64,000 bases of DNA from Prauserella halophila. Lineage in GTDB: Bacteria > Actinomycetota > Actinomycetes > Mycobacteriales > Pseudonocardiaceae. The notes under the pieces were generated by a model. The model saw only the letters and a program-made list of their open reading frames with translations, made no database searches and had not been told where the DNA came from. Shown piece after piece: positions 7,879 to 17,020 of this stretch. The stretch covers positions 306,283-370,282 of the forward strand of contig NZ_JAMTCQ010000012.1 of assembly GCF_024171895.1 (NCBI RefSeq). The letters run 5' to 3'. The first letter of the stretch is position 1, and each line of letters opens with the position of its first letter. The position numbers and the translations under genes were made by a program.

Positions 7879-8664
7879 GTGATCCCCGTCGGACTGTCCA
7901 CGGCGTCGGTATGGCCGCTCCGTGCGCGTGCCGGGTTCGAACTGGCCCGGACGCTGGGCTTCGACGGCGTCGAGGTGATGGTCTGGGCCGATCCGGAGAG
8001 CCAGGACGTCGCCGCGCTGCGGCGCCACAGCACGGCGACGGGTATGCCGGTGCTGGCGGTGCACTCGCCGTGCCTGCTGATCACCCAGCGCGTGTGGTCG
8101 CCGGATCCGGTGGTGCGGCTGCGGCGGTCGGTCGAGGCGGCCGTCGAGCTGGAGGCTCCGACCGTGGTGGTGCATCCGCCGTTTCGCTGGCAGCGGCGCT
8201 ACGCCGAGGCCTTCGCCGGCCTCGTCGCCGAGCTCGAGTTCTCGAGCGGCGTGCGGATCGCCGTGGAGAACATGTTCCCGGTGCGCACGCCGCGCGGTCG
8301 GGAGGTGTCGGCGTTCCGTCCGTCCGTCGACCCGACCGAGGTCGGGCACGCCCACTACACGCTGGACCTGTCGCACACGGCGACGGCGGGCATGGACGCG
8401 CTGGCGCTCTCGAAGCGGATGGGCGACCGCCTCACGCACGTCCACATGGGAGACGGCACCGGGGTGGCGAAGGACGAGCACCTGTTGCCCGGCCGCGGCA
8501 CGCAGCCGTGCGCAGAGCTGCTGGAAGGCCTCGGCACGGACGGTTTCGATGCCCGCGGTGGGCAGGTCGTCCTCGAGGTGAACACGCGCAGCGCCCGCAC
8601 CGAGGATCAGCGCGCCAAGATGCTCAGCGAAGCGCTCCTGTTCACCCGCCTGCACCTGGGTTGA
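7879..8664 (+). CDS. Sugar phosphate isomerase/epimerase family (AP-endonuclease 2 fold)
   Basis: A 261-residue TIM-barrel protein, positional equivalent of Rv0498. The barrel signature is seen in LGFDGVEVMVWADPES, IAVENMFPV, HYTLDLSHTATAG and LTHVHMGDGTG, with His, Glu and Asp metal-ligand candidates. The substrate cannot be told from sequence. The start is GTG 7879, 3 nt after the previous stop, so it belongs to the same operon. Confidence 0.75.
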   Translation: MIPVGLSTASVWPLRARAGFELARTLGFDGVEVMVWADPESQDVAALRRHSTATGMPVLAVHSPCLLITQRVWSPDPVVRLRRSVEAAVELEAPTVVVHPPFRWQRRYAEAFAGLVAELEFSSGVRIAVENMFPVRTPRGREVSAFRPSVDPTEVGHAHYTLDLSHTATAGMDALALSKRMGDRLTHVHMGDGTGVAKDEHLLPGRGTQPCAELLEGLGTDGFDARGGQVVLEVNTRSARTEDQRAKMLSEALLFTRLHLG

Positions 8665-8667
8665 GGT

Positions 8668-8697
8668 CCGCGGCCGCGGCCGCGGCCGCGGCCGCGG
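8668..8697. repeat. Pure GCGGCC hexamer array
   Basis: Alternating CCGCGG/GGCCGC over 30 bp, immediately after the isomerase stop. It can form Z-DNA or alternate hairpins. Beyond it, up to 9091, there is no confident gene; short degenerate ACGGCCACGGTCACGG repeats follow directly, and 8880-8945 is AT-richer. Confidence 0.75.
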
Positions 8698-9091
8698 TCA
8701 CGGGTGCGGCCACGGCCACGGTCACGGGTGCGGTCGTCCGCGGTGATCGCCGGCAGGTTCCGGCGGCGTGTCGTGTGCCACTCCGGTTTCGGGTCGTCGT
8801 CACCCGTGATGCGCAGTGTGAGTGCGCCACCGGCCGTTATCAAGATCAACTTGTCCTTGGGCGGGGGTGTCGCGCGCAGTGACCATCCGTATCGTTTTCG
8901 ATGTGATGCTGCGTGCACGTGGTGTGAACACATTGCTCGAATCGGGTGCCCGCAACGCTTGTGGTGGGCACCACCGCCCGGCTCTGCCTATTCTTCGCGG
9001 GTACGGGAGTCGGTACGGCTGTACCAAGGGGGTCTCGGCCGCCGGTTTCCGCACACCGGCCCTGCGAGTGTCGGAGGGGGAAGGGGAGAAG

Positions 9092-9247
9092 GTGCGCGTC
9101 GATAGCCGTTCGGCGGTGGTCGGTGCCGGTCTCGGGACGACCGGGCTCGCAGCGGCCCGTGCCGCGGTGGCCCGTGTCGTGGGGGCCGGTGCCGTGGTGT
9201 CCCGTGCCGTGGTGTCCGGTGTCGCGTCGGCGGCCGGCCGTCCGTGA
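9092..9247 (+). CDS. Possible 51-residue Ala/Val-rich small protein coupled to the thioesterase gene
   Basis: GTG 9092 follows a very purine-rich ribosome-binding stretch (GGGGGAAGGGGAGAAG), and the frame ends in a GTGA overlap with the next start at 9244. That is the same coupling seen at many junctions here. The peptide is hydrophobic and repetitive (ARAAVARVVGAGAVVSRAVV), which could be a membrane helix. The repetitive DNA makes chance coding possible, and no homology is claimed. An alternative is a leader that only sets translation of the downstream gene. Confidence 0.35.
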   Translation: MRVDSRSAVVGAGLGTTGLAAARAAVARVVGAGAVVSRAVVSGVASAAGRP

Positions 9248-10065
9248 GTACCCCCGAGACGGCCGCGGAGTTCGGCGCGGCGTGCGGCGCACGTTCCCTC
9301 GGCGACGGGACGTTCACCGCCGACCTGCGGCAGGAATGGGCCGTCGGTGCGCATCCGCACGGCGGTTTCCTCCTGGCGCTGTTGGCGAAGGCGGCGCTGG
9401 ATGCAGTCCGCGAAACGGGCGAACCAGCCATCGATCCGCTCGTCGTCAGTGCGGAGTTCATGCGCCCGCCCGCGATCGGCCCGGTGCTGCTGCGTACCGA
9501 TGTCCGCAAGGTCGGCAGGCGCGCCACCGTTGTGGCGGTCACGCTCGAACAGCGCGGGCGCAGTTGCGTCGAGGCGCGGGTCACCGCCGGGCGGCTTCCT
9601 GTGCGCAGGCCCGACTGGAACGACGCCCCGTCCGCGCCGGCCGAACCCCCGGCAGGGTGCGTCGCGCTCGACGGCAACGACCCCGAAGGCGTGTTCCATC
9701 TCGCGCAGGGGTGCGACGTGCGCATCGACCCGGCCACGGCGGGATACCTCGCGGGCCGCACGGGCGATCCGCCGCGGCTGCGGCTGTGGGTGCGGCCGCG
9801 CGGCGGCGTGGCCGATCCGTACTTCGCGCTGCTGGCCGGTGACATCAACCCGCCCGTGGTGCTGAACCTCGGCCGGGCGGGCTGGGCGCCGACCGCCCAG
9901 CTGACGGCACTGATCCGCACCCGTCCCGCTCCCGGCTGGCTGCGGGTGCACGTCGAGAGCCGCTCGGTCCACGAAGGCTGGTTCGACTCCGACGCCCTCG
10001 TCGTCGACTCGCAGAACCGCATCGTGTGCCAGGCCCGCCAACTCGCCCTGGCCCCGCTGGGCTGA
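9244..10065 (+). CDS. Acyl-CoA thioesterase family protein (double hotdog)
   Basis: A 273-residue protein in the place of Rv0499. The N-terminal half has hotdog features (GAHPHGGFLLALLAKAALD and VSAEFMRPPAIGPVLL), and the second half repeats the fold (VADPYFALLAGDINPP, then WLRVHVESRSVHEGWFDSDALVVD). It is expected to hydrolyse acyl-CoA thioesters in the cytosol; the chain length is unknown. The start is GTG 9244 in a GTGA overlap with the small frame before it. Confidence 0.75.
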   Translation: MSTPETAAEFGAACGARSLGDGTFTADLRQEWAVGAHPHGGFLLALLAKAALDAVRETGEPAIDPLVVSAEFMRPPAIGPVLLRTDVRKVGRRATVVAVTLEQRGRSCVEARVTAGRLPVRRPDWNDAPSAPAEPPAGCVALDGNDPEGVFHLAQGCDVRIDPATAGYLAGRTGDPPRLRLWVRPRGGVADPYFALLAGDINPPVVLNLGRAGWAPTAQLTALIRTRPAPGWLRVHVESRSVHEGWFDSDALVVDSQNRIVCQARQLALAPLG

Positions 10066-10070
10066 CGCGG

Positions 10071-10170
10071 CCCGCCTGCCCGGCCGCCACCCCTCACGGA
10101 GGCGCTCCGCGCCGCTGGCCCGCCCGCCTGCCCGGCCACCACCCCTCACGGAGGCGCTTCGCGCCGCTGC
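10071..10170. repeat. Family C repeat, two 48-bp copies in tandem
   Basis: Two copies (10071-10117 and 10123-10170, ~52 bp period) of CCCGCCTGCCCGGCC followed by (G/A)CCACCCCTCACGG and AGGCGCTCCGCGCCGCTG. They differ at three positions. Each contains the short palindrome GGCGC..GCGCC. They fill the gap before proC. Confidence 0.85.
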
Positions 10171-10171
10171 C

Positions 10172-10177
10172 TAGCCT
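10172..10177 (+). promoter_or_regulatory. -10 box TAGCCT for leaderless proC
   Basis: TAGCCT, then TTGAACC/ATG with 6 nt between the box and ATG 10184, and no ribosome-binding site. Confidence 0.5.
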
Positions 10178-10183
10178 TGAACC

Positions 10184-10990
10184 ATGACTGTTGCGGTGCT
10201 GGGAGCCGGGAAGATCGGCGAGGCGTTGTTGTCCGGACTGCTGGATGCCGGGTACGACGCCGGCGACCTGCTGTTCACCGAGCGTCATCCGGAGCGGGCC
10301 GCGGAACTGACCGACCGTTACGGAGTGGCGGGCGTGGAGGTCGCCGAAGCGGCCAAGCGCGCCGATGTGCTGGTCGTGTCCGTCAAACCGCAGGACATCG
10401 AACCGGTGCTGGACGAGCTGGCCGGTCTCATCGGCCCCGGCTCGCTGGTCGTGTCGATGTGCGCGGGCCTGCCGACCTCGCTGTTCGAGCGCCGGTTGCC
10501 GGCCGGGACACCCGTCGTCCGCGTCATGCCGAACACGCCGATGCTCGTCGGCGCGGCCATGAGTGCCGTCTCGCCCGGCAAGCACGCCACCGACGAGCAG
10601 CTGCAGACCGTCGAGCGGCTGCTGTCGTCGGTCGGCAAGGTCGTCGTGCTGCCGGAGGCGCAGCAGGACGCCGTCACGGCGCTGTCCGGCTCCGGACCGG
10701 CCTACTTCTACTACCTCGTCGAAGCGATGATCGACGCCGGCATCCTGCTCGGCGTGCCCCGCGCCGTGGCGCAGCAGTTGATCGTCCAGGCGGCCGTCGG
10801 TGCGGGAAAGATGCTCGACGAGGGGGGCGAGCATCCCGTGATGCTGCGCGAGAACGTCACCTCACCGGGTGGAACGACCATCAATGGCATTCGCGAACTC
10901 GAGAAGCACGGTGTGCGTGCAGCCCTGCTCGACGCCATCGAATCGGCCCGTGATCGCTCCGTCGAGTTGGGCAGGGCTCACGAGGAGTAA
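10184..10990 (+). CDS. proC: Pyrroline-5-carboxylate reductase
   Basis: Last step of proline synthesis, reducing pyrroline-5-carboxylate with NAD(P)H. The 268-residue length is typical. The Rossmann glycine motif LGAGKIGEALLSGLL is at the N-terminus, VVSVKPQD follows, and the P5CR signature is present in the C-terminal helical domain (ALSGSGPAYFYYLVEA, then ENVTSPGGTT). It is the Rv0500 equivalent. Confidence 0.95.
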   Translation: MTVAVLGAGKIGEALLSGLLDAGYDAGDLLFTERHPERAAELTDRYGVAGVEVAEAAKRADVLVVSVKPQDIEPVLDELAGLIGPGSLVVSMCAGLPTSLFERRLPAGTPVVRVMPNTPMLVGAAMSAVSPGKHATDEQLQTVERLLSSVGKVVVLPEAQQDAVTALSGSGPAYFYYLVEAMIDAGILLGVPRAVAQQLIVQAAVGAGKMLDEGGEHPVMLRENVTSPGGTTINGIRELEKHGVRAALLDAIESARDRSVELGRAHEE

Positions 10991-11136
10991 CCCACTCGCA
11001 TGGACCGTCGCCTCGACGGCCGTCGCATCCGCCACACCAGTCCCGCTACCCTCGTATTAGCACGTACGTGTCGAAGCCACACGGAGGGGAAGCCGCGTGG
11101 CGTGACACGTGCCCGAAACGGGACACGGTGAGACCT

Positions 11137-11352
11137 ATGCCGGCGAAAGGTAACGACGACCTGCCAGGACCACGGCAGGTCCAGTTCTTGACGGTCGCTG
11201 AGGTGGCGTCGCTGATGCGAGTCTCCAAGATGACCGTCTACCGCTTAGTGCATTCGGGGGAGCTTCCGGCGGTTCGCGTCGGCAAGTCGTTCCGGGTGCC
11301 GGAACAAGCTGTCCACGACTATCTGGACAACGCGTACTTCGACGCCGGCTGA
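11137..11352 (+). CDS. Excisionase/MerR-type helix-turn-helix protein (Rv0500A-like)
   Basis: A 71-residue DNA-binding protein. FLTVAEVASLMRVSKMTVYRLVHSG is a MerR-superfamily HTH, followed by a short wing (ELPAVRVGKSFRVPEQAV). ATG 11137 gives the usual length; the longer frame back to 11068 adds no conserved residues. The same small gene follows proC in mycobacteria. Likely a transcriptional regulator; targets unknown. Confidence 0.85.
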   Translation: MPAKGNDDLPGPRQVQFLTVAEVASLMRVSKMTVYRLVHSGELPAVRVGKSFRVPEQAVHDYLDNAYFDAG

Positions 11353-11558
11353 CCCTCTCCGAGGACCGGCTCGAAAACCCGCGGTGAGCCCCGGGTAACC
11401 TGGTAGGCCGTGCGCGTGGTCGTCCCACGCACGAGTCACGTTCTGCGGCACCCGCCGCGGAGAGGTGTGGCCTGTGCAGGCCGCCGCGATGTCGTCGCGG
11501 TGACCGCGTTCGTGTGCCGCCCGCGCATCGTCACGATCGATCGGTTGAAGGAGTTCCT

Positions 11559-11660
11559 GTGGGCTCGGTCATCAAGAAGCGCCGGAAGCGTATGTCCAAG
11601 AAGAAGCACCGCAAGCTTCTGCGCCGCACGCGCGTCCAGCGTCGCAAGCAGGGCAAGTAA
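11559..11660 (+). CDS. Small ribosomal subunit protein bS22 (AURKAIP1/COX24 domain)
   Basis: A 33-residue, extremely basic protein: [21 protein letters not shown] and [12 protein letters not shown]. It is the equivalent of Rv0500B, which actinobacterial ribosome structures place on the small subunit. It starts with GTG after a clear GAAGGAG ribosome site (11547-11553). It is too short for most automatic calls. Confidence 0.95.
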   Translation: MGSVIKKRRKRMSKKKHRKLLRRTRVQRRKQGK

Positions 11661-11678
11661 GCCCGGGGACTCCGCGCC

Positions 11679-11712
11679 CGCGCGTCCGCCGGTTCACCCG
11701 GACGGACGCGCG
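11679..11712 (+). terminator. Hairpin downstream of bS22 gene
   Basis: CGCGCGTCC (11679-11687) pairs with GGACGCGCG (11704-11712), with an inner CCGG/CCGG stem. It starts 18 nt after the bS22 stop. Confidence 0.6.
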
Positions 11713-11787
11713 GTGTGCCGGTGGTGCACCCGACAACGGCACCACTTGAAGCGGCACCTCCCGAAGCGGCACCTCCCGAAGCGAACG

Positions 11788-11814
11788 CGAGCCCGACCGG
11801 ATCGGTCGGGCTCG
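11788..11814 (+). terminator. Perfect 12-bp stem terminator
   Basis: CGAGCCCGACCG and CGGTCGGGCTCG around a GAT loop, then TAAATT. It is preceded by a triple direct repeat of CGAAGCGGCACCTCC type (11745-11780). It separates the bS22 unit from the epimerase unit, where a TACGAT box at 11858-11863 may start transcription. Confidence 0.7.
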
Positions 11815-11917
11815 TAAATTGCCTGTAAGCGGCCTCTGCGGCGGAACACGCAGCGCGTACGATCAGTGACGACGCCGGGTTTCCGAGCGTCAGCGCCTGC
11901 CGTACCCAGGGGGTTCG

Positions 11918-12970
11918 ATGCCGCCGATGCCGCCGATGCCGCCCACCAATGTTCTTGTGACCGGCGTTGCCGGAGAACTGGGCAGCAGGCTGCTCGCGCG
12001 GCTGGGTAACAACCCGGACCTGGAACGCGTCATCGGCGTCGACACCTCACCGCCCCGCGCGGAGATCCTCCGCAGGGCCGGTCACGCCGAGTTCGTGCGT
12101 GCCGATATTCGCAACCCGCTGATCGCGAAGATCATCAGCTCGGCGAAGGTCGACACGGTCGTCCACGCCTCCACCCACGCGCATCCCGCGGGCCCCACGC
12201 GGCGCGTGGCGGTCAAAGAGGTCAACGTCATCGGCACGATGCGGCTGCTCGCCGCGTGCCAGAAGTCGCCGCTCGTGCGCAAGCTCGTCGTCAAGTCCTC
12301 GGCCGCGGTCTACGGTGCGGGTGCCCGATCGCCCGCCGTGTTCAGCGAGGACACCGAACTCGGCCCGACGTCGCCGTCCGGCTACGCCAAGGACGCGGTC
12401 GAGATGGAGGGCTACGTCCGCGGGTTGATGCGCCGCAGGCCCGACCTCACCGTGACGATGGGCCGGTTCGCCAACATCGTCGGCCCCGACGTCGACACCG
12501 TGTTCACGCGTTACTTCGCGCTGCCCGTCGTGCCGACCGTTCTCGGTTTCGACCCGCGCCTGCAGGTGCTGCACTCGTCCGACGCGTTGGCCGCGCTCGA
12601 GCTCGCCACGCTCGAAGACCGGCCCGGCGTGTACAACGTCGCCGCCGACGGCGTGCTCACGCTGGGACAGGCCATCCGCCGTGCGGGCAAGGTCGAACTG
12701 CCGCTGCCGCGCACCGCGCTGCCCTCGGTCGGGAAGGTCCTGCGCAGCGCCCGCATCGTCGACTTCTCCGCCGATCAGGTCAGCCTGCTGAACTTCGGCC
12801 GCGTCGTCGACACCACCCGGCTCGAGAAGGACTTCGGGTACACGCCCGGCTGGAGCACCCGCGACGCGTTCGACGACTACCTCACCGGACGTGGTATCCG
12901 CCCCGTCGTCGACGGCGAGCGGCTTGCGGCGGCGTTCCCGGACGCAGGCGGCAGGAGGGAACGGGAATGA
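11918..12970 (+). CDS. NAD-dependent epimerase/dehydratase (SDR family, GalE2-like)
   Basis: A 350-residue extended SDR, in the place of Rv0501. The NAD motif GVAGELGSRLL follows the N-terminal TNVLVTG strand; the catalytic region has a Ser-rich segment (VKSSAAVYG) and the YxxxK motif in SGYAKDAVEM. The sugar substrate is not determined. The protein starts with MPPMPPMPP, so the exact start among three closely spaced ATGs is uncertain. It overlaps the next gene by 4 nt (ATGA). Confidence 0.85.
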   Translation: MPPMPPMPPTNVLVTGVAGELGSRLLARLGNNPDLERVIGVDTSPPRAEILRRAGHAEFVRADIRNPLIAKIISSAKVDTVVHASTHAHPAGPTRRVAVKEVNVIGTMRLLAACQKSPLVRKLVVKSSAAVYGAGARSPAVFSEDTELGPTSPSGYAKDAVEMEGYVRGLMRRRPDLTVTMGRFANIVGPDVDTVFTRYFALPVVPTVLGFDPRLQVLHSSDALAALELATLEDRPGVYNVAADGVLTLGQAIRRAGKVELPLPRTALPSVGKVLRSARIVDFSADQVSLLNFGRVVDTTRLEKDFGYTPGWSTRDAFDDYLTGRGIRPVVDGERLAAAFPDAGGRRERE

Positions 12971-13968
12971 GGAGCGACTCGTCGGCGCAGGTCATCCGAC
13001 TGCGCCGGGACGAATCACCCGGTGGCGATCGGGATCATGCAGCGGAGGTCGAGCACGGCGGTGGTGCCGACCGGGACGCGTCCGTCGTCGAGCTGCCCAC
13101 GCCACCCGCCTCCGGCACGGGTGCGGCAGACCCGCACGAGCCGCTCGACCGGTTGCTTACCTTCCTGCGGAACCGCCTGACCGGTGATTACACCGTCGAC
13201 GAGTTCGGGTTCGACCCCGAGCTGACCGATGCGCTCGTGCTGCCGCCGCTGAAGCTGCTGTACGAGAAGTGGTTCCGGGTCGCCGCCGTCGGCGCCGGGA
13301 ACCTGCCGGCCGACGGAGGCGCGCTGCTCGTCGCCAACCACTCCGGCGTGCTGCCGATCGACTCGGTCATGACCGCGCTCGCCGTCCACGAACAGCATCC
13401 GCAGCGGCGTCACCTGCGCATGCTCGGCGCCGACCTCGTGTTCAGAACGCCGGTGCTCGGCACGCTCGCGCGGAAGTCGGGGCAGACCCTGGCGTGCAAT
13501 CCCGACGCCGAGCGACTGCTGCGCGCGGGTGAGCTCGTCGGCGTGTGGCCCGAAGGGTTCAAGGGCGTCGGCAAACCGTTCTCGGCCCGGTACAAGCTGC
13601 AGCGATTCGGGCGCGGCGGGTTCGCGTCGGCGGCGATGCGGACCGGAGTGCCGATCATCCCGGTCTCCGTCGTCGGAGCCGAGGAGATCTATCCGAAGAT
13701 CGGCGACATCAAGCCCCTCGCTCGGCTGCTCGGCCTGCCGTACTTCCCCGTGACCCCGTTCTTCCCGCTGCTCGGCCCGCTCGGTGCGGTGCCGTTGCCG
13801 ACGAAGTGGACGATCGAGTTCGGCGAGCCCATCTCCACCGGTGACTACGGCCCCGAGGCCGCCGACGACCCGATGCGCGTGTTCAACCTCAACGACCAGG
13901 TACGCGAGAGCATCCAGCAGATGCTCTACCGGCGCCTCGCCCGCCGCCGGAACGTCTTCAGCGGCTGA
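12967..13968 (+). CDS. Lysophospholipid acyltransferase family protein (PlsC-like)
   Basis: A 333-residue protein, Rv0502 equivalent. About 60 variable residues precede the acyltransferase domain. The catalytic His is in VANHSGVLPIDSVM, with the acidic partner six residues further on rather than the four of the classic HX4D box; this variant is typical of the subfamily as I remember it. The second block is GVWPEGFKGVGKP and the third is GVPIIPVSVVGAEE. It acylates a lysophospholipid or related acceptor at the inner membrane. ATG 12967 is set by the ATGA overlap. Confidence 0.85.
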   Translation: MRSDSSAQVIRLRRDESPGGDRDHAAEVEHGGGADRDASVVELPTPPASGTGAADPHEPLDRLLTFLRNRLTGDYTVDEFGFDPELTDALVLPPLKLLYEKWFRVAAVGAGNLPADGGALLVANHSGVLPIDSVMTALAVHEQHPQRRHLRMLGADLVFRTPVLGTLARKSGQTLACNPDAERLLRAGELVGVWPEGFKGVGKPFSARYKLQRFGRGGFASAAMRTGVPIIPVSVVGAEEIYPKIGDIKPLARLLGLPYFPVTPFFPLLGPLGAVPLPTKWTIEFGEPISTGDYGPEAADDPMRVFNLNDQVRESIQQMLYRRLARRRNVFSG

Positions 13969-14000
13969 CCACCCTCGGAAGCCTCCCGGCGATGCCTTGA

Positions 14001-14108
14001 GTGCCCCGAAGGGCACCTTCGGGGCTCCCGCCCGCCAGCCCGACCACCACCCCTCATCGGCACGCTGGCGCGCGGCTGTTTTTGATGCCAAGGTGCCCTT
14101 CGGGGCAC
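14001..14108. repeat. Family D palindromes flanking a family C unit
   Basis: Palindrome GCCCCGAAGG-loop-CCTTCGGGGC at 14003-14025, a family C unit (GACCACCACCCCTCATCGG, 14043-14061) and a second half-length D copy at 14090-14108 (AAGGTGCCCTTCGGGGCAC). The set lies between the convergent acyltransferase and SerB genes and may also terminate both. Confidence 0.8.
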
Positions 14109-14152
14109 AACCCCTGTCGGAGTGATGGTCATCGGGTGTGACGGGGTGGTGG

Positions 14153-15262
14153 TCAGCGGCGGCGGTGTGCGACGGCACCCGCGACCGCGCCGGCGACCGC
14201 TCCCGCGCCGAGGACCGACGGGACGCCGATCTTCGCGGCCTTGCGGCCCGTGCGGAAATCGCGGATCTCCCAGCCGCGGGCGCGCGCCGTGTCACGCAGC
14301 TCGGCATCCGGATTGACCGCCACCGCCGTGCCGGCCACCGACAGCATCGGCACGTCGTTCTGCGAGTCCGAGTACGCGGTGCACCGACGCAGGTTCAGGC
14401 CTTCACGCGCGGCCAGCGCACGCACCGCGTGCGCCTTCGCCCGGCCGTGCAGCAGGTCCCCGACCAGCCTTCCCGTGTACACACCGTCGACGCTCTCGGC
14501 GACCGTGCCCAGTGCACCCGTCAGCCCGAGGCGCCGCGCGATGATCGCCGCCAGCTCGACGGGCGTCGCCGTGACCAGCCAGACGCGCTGGCCGGCATCC
14601 AGGTGCATCTGCGCCAGCGCGCGGGTTCCCGCCCAGATCTTGTCGGCCATGAGCTCGTCGTAGATCTCTTCGCCGACGTCGTTCAGCTGCTCGACCGTGG
14701 CCCCGGCGACGAACGACAGTCCCTGCTCACGGATACCGTCGACGTTGCCTTCCTTGCCGCCGACGCGGAACCGCAGCTGCTGCATCGCGAACCCGGCGAG
14801 GTCGGACGCCGTGAAGTACTTCCGCGAGGCCAGGCCGCGGGCGAAGTGGAAGATCGAGGCACCGACCATCATGGTGTTGTCGACGTCGAAGAACGCCGCA
14901 GCGGTCAGGTCCGGCGGCGCAGGCGGGGGAGCCTCGTCGACCTCGGCGGCGTCGGCGCCGGACGGCTGGGCGGTGCCGGGTTCGCCCGCCTGCCCGATCG
15001 TGCCGGTGTCCAGCGGCTCGGCGACGGCCGTACCGGCTCCCGCCGTGCCGCCGCCCTCTGCGGTCCCGCCCTCTGCCGTGCCGCCGTCTGCGGTGCCGTC
15101 TTGCGCCGCGTTGTCCGGCTGTGCCGCGCCGTCGGCCTGTGCCGCTTCGGCCCCCATCGCCACGGCAGCGTCGGCCGACGCCTCACCTGCCAGGGCAGCG
15201 AGCCGTTCGCGTTCCTGTTTCTTACTGCGGGCCCGCCACAGCGCCACGCACACCGCCTCCAC
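14153..15262 (-). CDS. serB: HAD-IB family phosphatase, SerB1-like
   Basis: A 369-residue protein; the HAD domain starts near residue 120. Motif I is FFDVDNTMM (nucleophile Asp), motif II is WLVTATP, and motif III/IV lies in [16 protein letters not shown] members include phosphoserine phosphatases and related enzymes; Rv0505c (SerB1) is the positional match, also on the minus strand. The N-terminal ~115 residues are low complexity, with pentapeptide repeats of GTAEG type. A GTG at 15262 starts the frame. Substrate not proven. Confidence 0.8.
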   Translation of the reverse strand: MEAVCVALWRARSKKQERERLAALAGEASADAAVAMGAEAAQADGAAQPDNAAQDGTADGGTAEGGTAEGGGTAGAGTAVAEPLDTGTIGQAGEPGTAQPSGADAAEVDEAPPPAPPDLTAAAFFDVDNTMMVGASIFHFARGLASRKYFTASDLAGFAMQQLRFRVGGKEGNVDGIREQGLSFVAGATVEQLNDVGEEIYDELMADKIWAGTRALAQMHLDAGQRVWLVTATPVELAAIIARRLGLTGALGTVAESVDGVYTGRLVGDLLHGRAKAHAVRALAAREGLNLRRCTAYSDSQNDVPMLSVAGTAVAVNPDAELRDTARARGWEIRDFRTGRKAAKIGVPSVLGAGAVAGAVAGAVAHRRR

Positions 15263-15348
15263 GGTCGAATCCGGCCTTCACCTGGCTGTGCACTGAAGTA
15301 GTCAGGATAACGGGTGGTCGCGGAGTGCTTTCCGGTGCTCACCCCGGG

Positions 15349-16785
15349 CTATGGCACCACTCCTCCCAGCCCCTCGATCAGGGTCGTCAGGGTCAGGCGG
15401 CCGTCCTGCTCGCCCGAGCCGTCGGGCAGCCGGGGCCCGGTCGGCGGCTCCGGCGCGGCGCCGCCGACCTCGGGTGCCGCTGCCGGTTCGGGCGGCGTCC
15501 AGCGCGGCGTGGCCTGCACCGGATCGTCGTCGGTACGGACGCTCGCCGGAAGGTCCGATGCCAGCGTGACGGTTCCGCCGGGCCGAACGGTGCCGTCGGG
15601 TCCGGCGTGGGTGGGCCCGGTGCCGTCTCCGCCACCGTCCGGCCCGGCGGAGGAGGTGTCGTCGTCTGCGAGGATGTCGCGGTTCGGCCGGGGGCCGGCG
15701 GACTGCGCTGAGCCGGGTTCGCGCGTGCCTGCCGCGGTGCAGGTTCCGCGCGCGGGCAGCACGCCGAGGTCGTCGGCACCGCCCGAGGTGATCGTCACGC
15801 ACGACATGCGTTCGTCGAGTGCGCCCGCTCGCTGCTCGATACGCCAGAGCAGCCGCTGTCCGTCGGCGGCACCGGGCAGCAGGGTGAGACGTGACGTCTG
15901 GGTGGCGGCCCACTCGCGCAGCCGGCCGAGCTCGTTGCCGCCGGAGGTCGTGGCGAGATTCGTCAGCGTGGTGACGGCGGAGCGCGTGTCGTCGGTGAAG
16001 TCGGCGAGACCCCTGTCCAGGGCCTTGTCGTCGAGGGAGCCGTCGCCTGCCAGTGACCGCAGCTCGCCGATCCGGTCGGAGGCGTACCCGAGCTGCCGCA
16101 ACGCGCGGTCCTCGTCGTCGAAGGTGAGGGCCAGCGACACGTCCTCACGCAGCTGCTTCAGGCCGTAGAAGGATTCGCCGGGTCTGGCGTCGTCGGAGGC
16201 GGTGAGTGCCGTTGCCGCCGCGCCGAGGAGCACGGCCGCCCCCGCGGCGACGGCTCCCGCGGTGACGGCGGGTACGCGACGCCTGCGCGAGTTCCTGCTG
16301 CCTGTGTGGCTGCTGCCTGCGTGGTTGCTGCCTGCGTCCTCGCTGTCCGCGTGGCGGTTGTCGGCGTGGCCGCTGAGCGCCGGTTGCGGTGCGTCCTGCT
16401 CCGGTGAACCGTGCTCGGGCTGCCGCGGGTCGGGGGCGCCGGCGAGTCGCCGGTCCGGCACCGGGTCGGTATCGACGGCGAGGACCCGGTCGGTGATGCG
16501 GATGCGGGCCGCGAGCGTGAGGGAGCCGTCACGGTCGCTGCCCAAGGCTTCACTGCCGAAGGCGTCGGTGTCGTGTGGGGCGGTGTCGTGGTGGGCGGTG
16601 TCGTGGTGGGTGGTGCCCTGTTCGCCGAGGGTGCGCAGCGCGGCGACGACGGCGAGCTCGTCGGCGAACTCGCCGCTGTGGTCGGCTTCCTCGGTCTCGA
16701 CGGCGCGTGCGAAGCGTTCGTCCGCGTCACCGGTGCCGCGGGATCGCCGCGCGCGGAGTGACCGCGGGATTCGTGGAGGCTCCAC
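15349..16785 (-). CDS. DUF5667 membrane protein, probable anti-sigma partner (RsbN-like)
   Basis: A 478-residue protein encoded directly downstream of the ECF sigma gene. After a repetitive His/Asp/Thr-rich N-terminal part (HHDTAHHDTAPHDTD) there is one membrane segment at about residue 175-200 (AVAAGAAVLLGAAATAL). It is followed by the DUF5667-like domain starting at PGESFYGLKQLREDVSLAL, then a Pro/Asp-rich tail. In Streptomyces the BldN sigma factor is held by the membrane anti-sigma factor RsbN encoded next to it, with the same order. That this protein binds the neighbouring sigma factor is inference. GTG 16785 follows a GGGAGGCG ribosome site. Confidence 0.7.
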   Translation of the reverse strand: MEPPRIPRSLRARRSRGTGDADERFARAVETEEADHSGEFADELAVVAALRTLGEQGTTHHDTAHHDTAPHDTDAFGSEALGSDRDGSLTLAARIRITDRVLAVDTDPVPDRRLAGAPDPRQPEHGSPEQDAPQPALSGHADNRHADSEDAGSNHAGSSHTGSRNSRRRRVPAVTAGAVAAGAAVLLGAAATALTASDDARPGESFYGLKQLREDVSLALTFDDEDRALRQLGYASDRIGELRSLAGDGSLDDKALDRGLADFTDDTRSAVTTLTNLATTSGGNELGRLREWAATQTSRLTLLPGAADGQRLLWRIEQRAGALDERMSCVTITSGGADDLGVLPARGTCTAAGTREPGSAQSAGPRPNRDILADDDTSSAGPDGGGDGTGPTHAGPDGTVRPGGTVTLASDLPASVRTDDDPVQATPRWTPPEPAAAPEVGGAAPEPPTGPRLPDGSGEQDGRLTLTTLIEGLGGVVP

Positions 16786-17020
16786 GGTGGCAACGCCTCC
16801 CGGCTTGCCGGCGCGGGGCCGGCCTGGACGTCTCGATGTGTCTGCCGGGACAACGACGTCGGCGCCGCGGCGGTTACGGGGTGTCCACCCCGCGGGTGGC
16901 GTGCGTTACAGCGTGTGGTCAGCAGTCGGCGGCGATCGGTCGGCAGGCGGGGGAGGTGCCGCAGGCAGGCGGGCGGTGCCGCAGGCGGCAGGGCCGCAGC
17001 GAGGGCACGCCCTCGACAGC

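Noticed and set aside
8668-8697. GCGGCC array as a regulatory element
   Set aside because: It lies just after a stop codon with no promoter features; simple-sequence slippage explains it.
8607-8933. 108-residue minus-strand frame over the 8.7-8.9 kb gap (PPKDKLILITAGGALTLRI)
   Set aside because: The middle looks protein-like, but it ends inside the isomerase gene and its C-terminal half is the GCGGCC repeat read as RGRGRG. No ribosome site; not strong enough to call.
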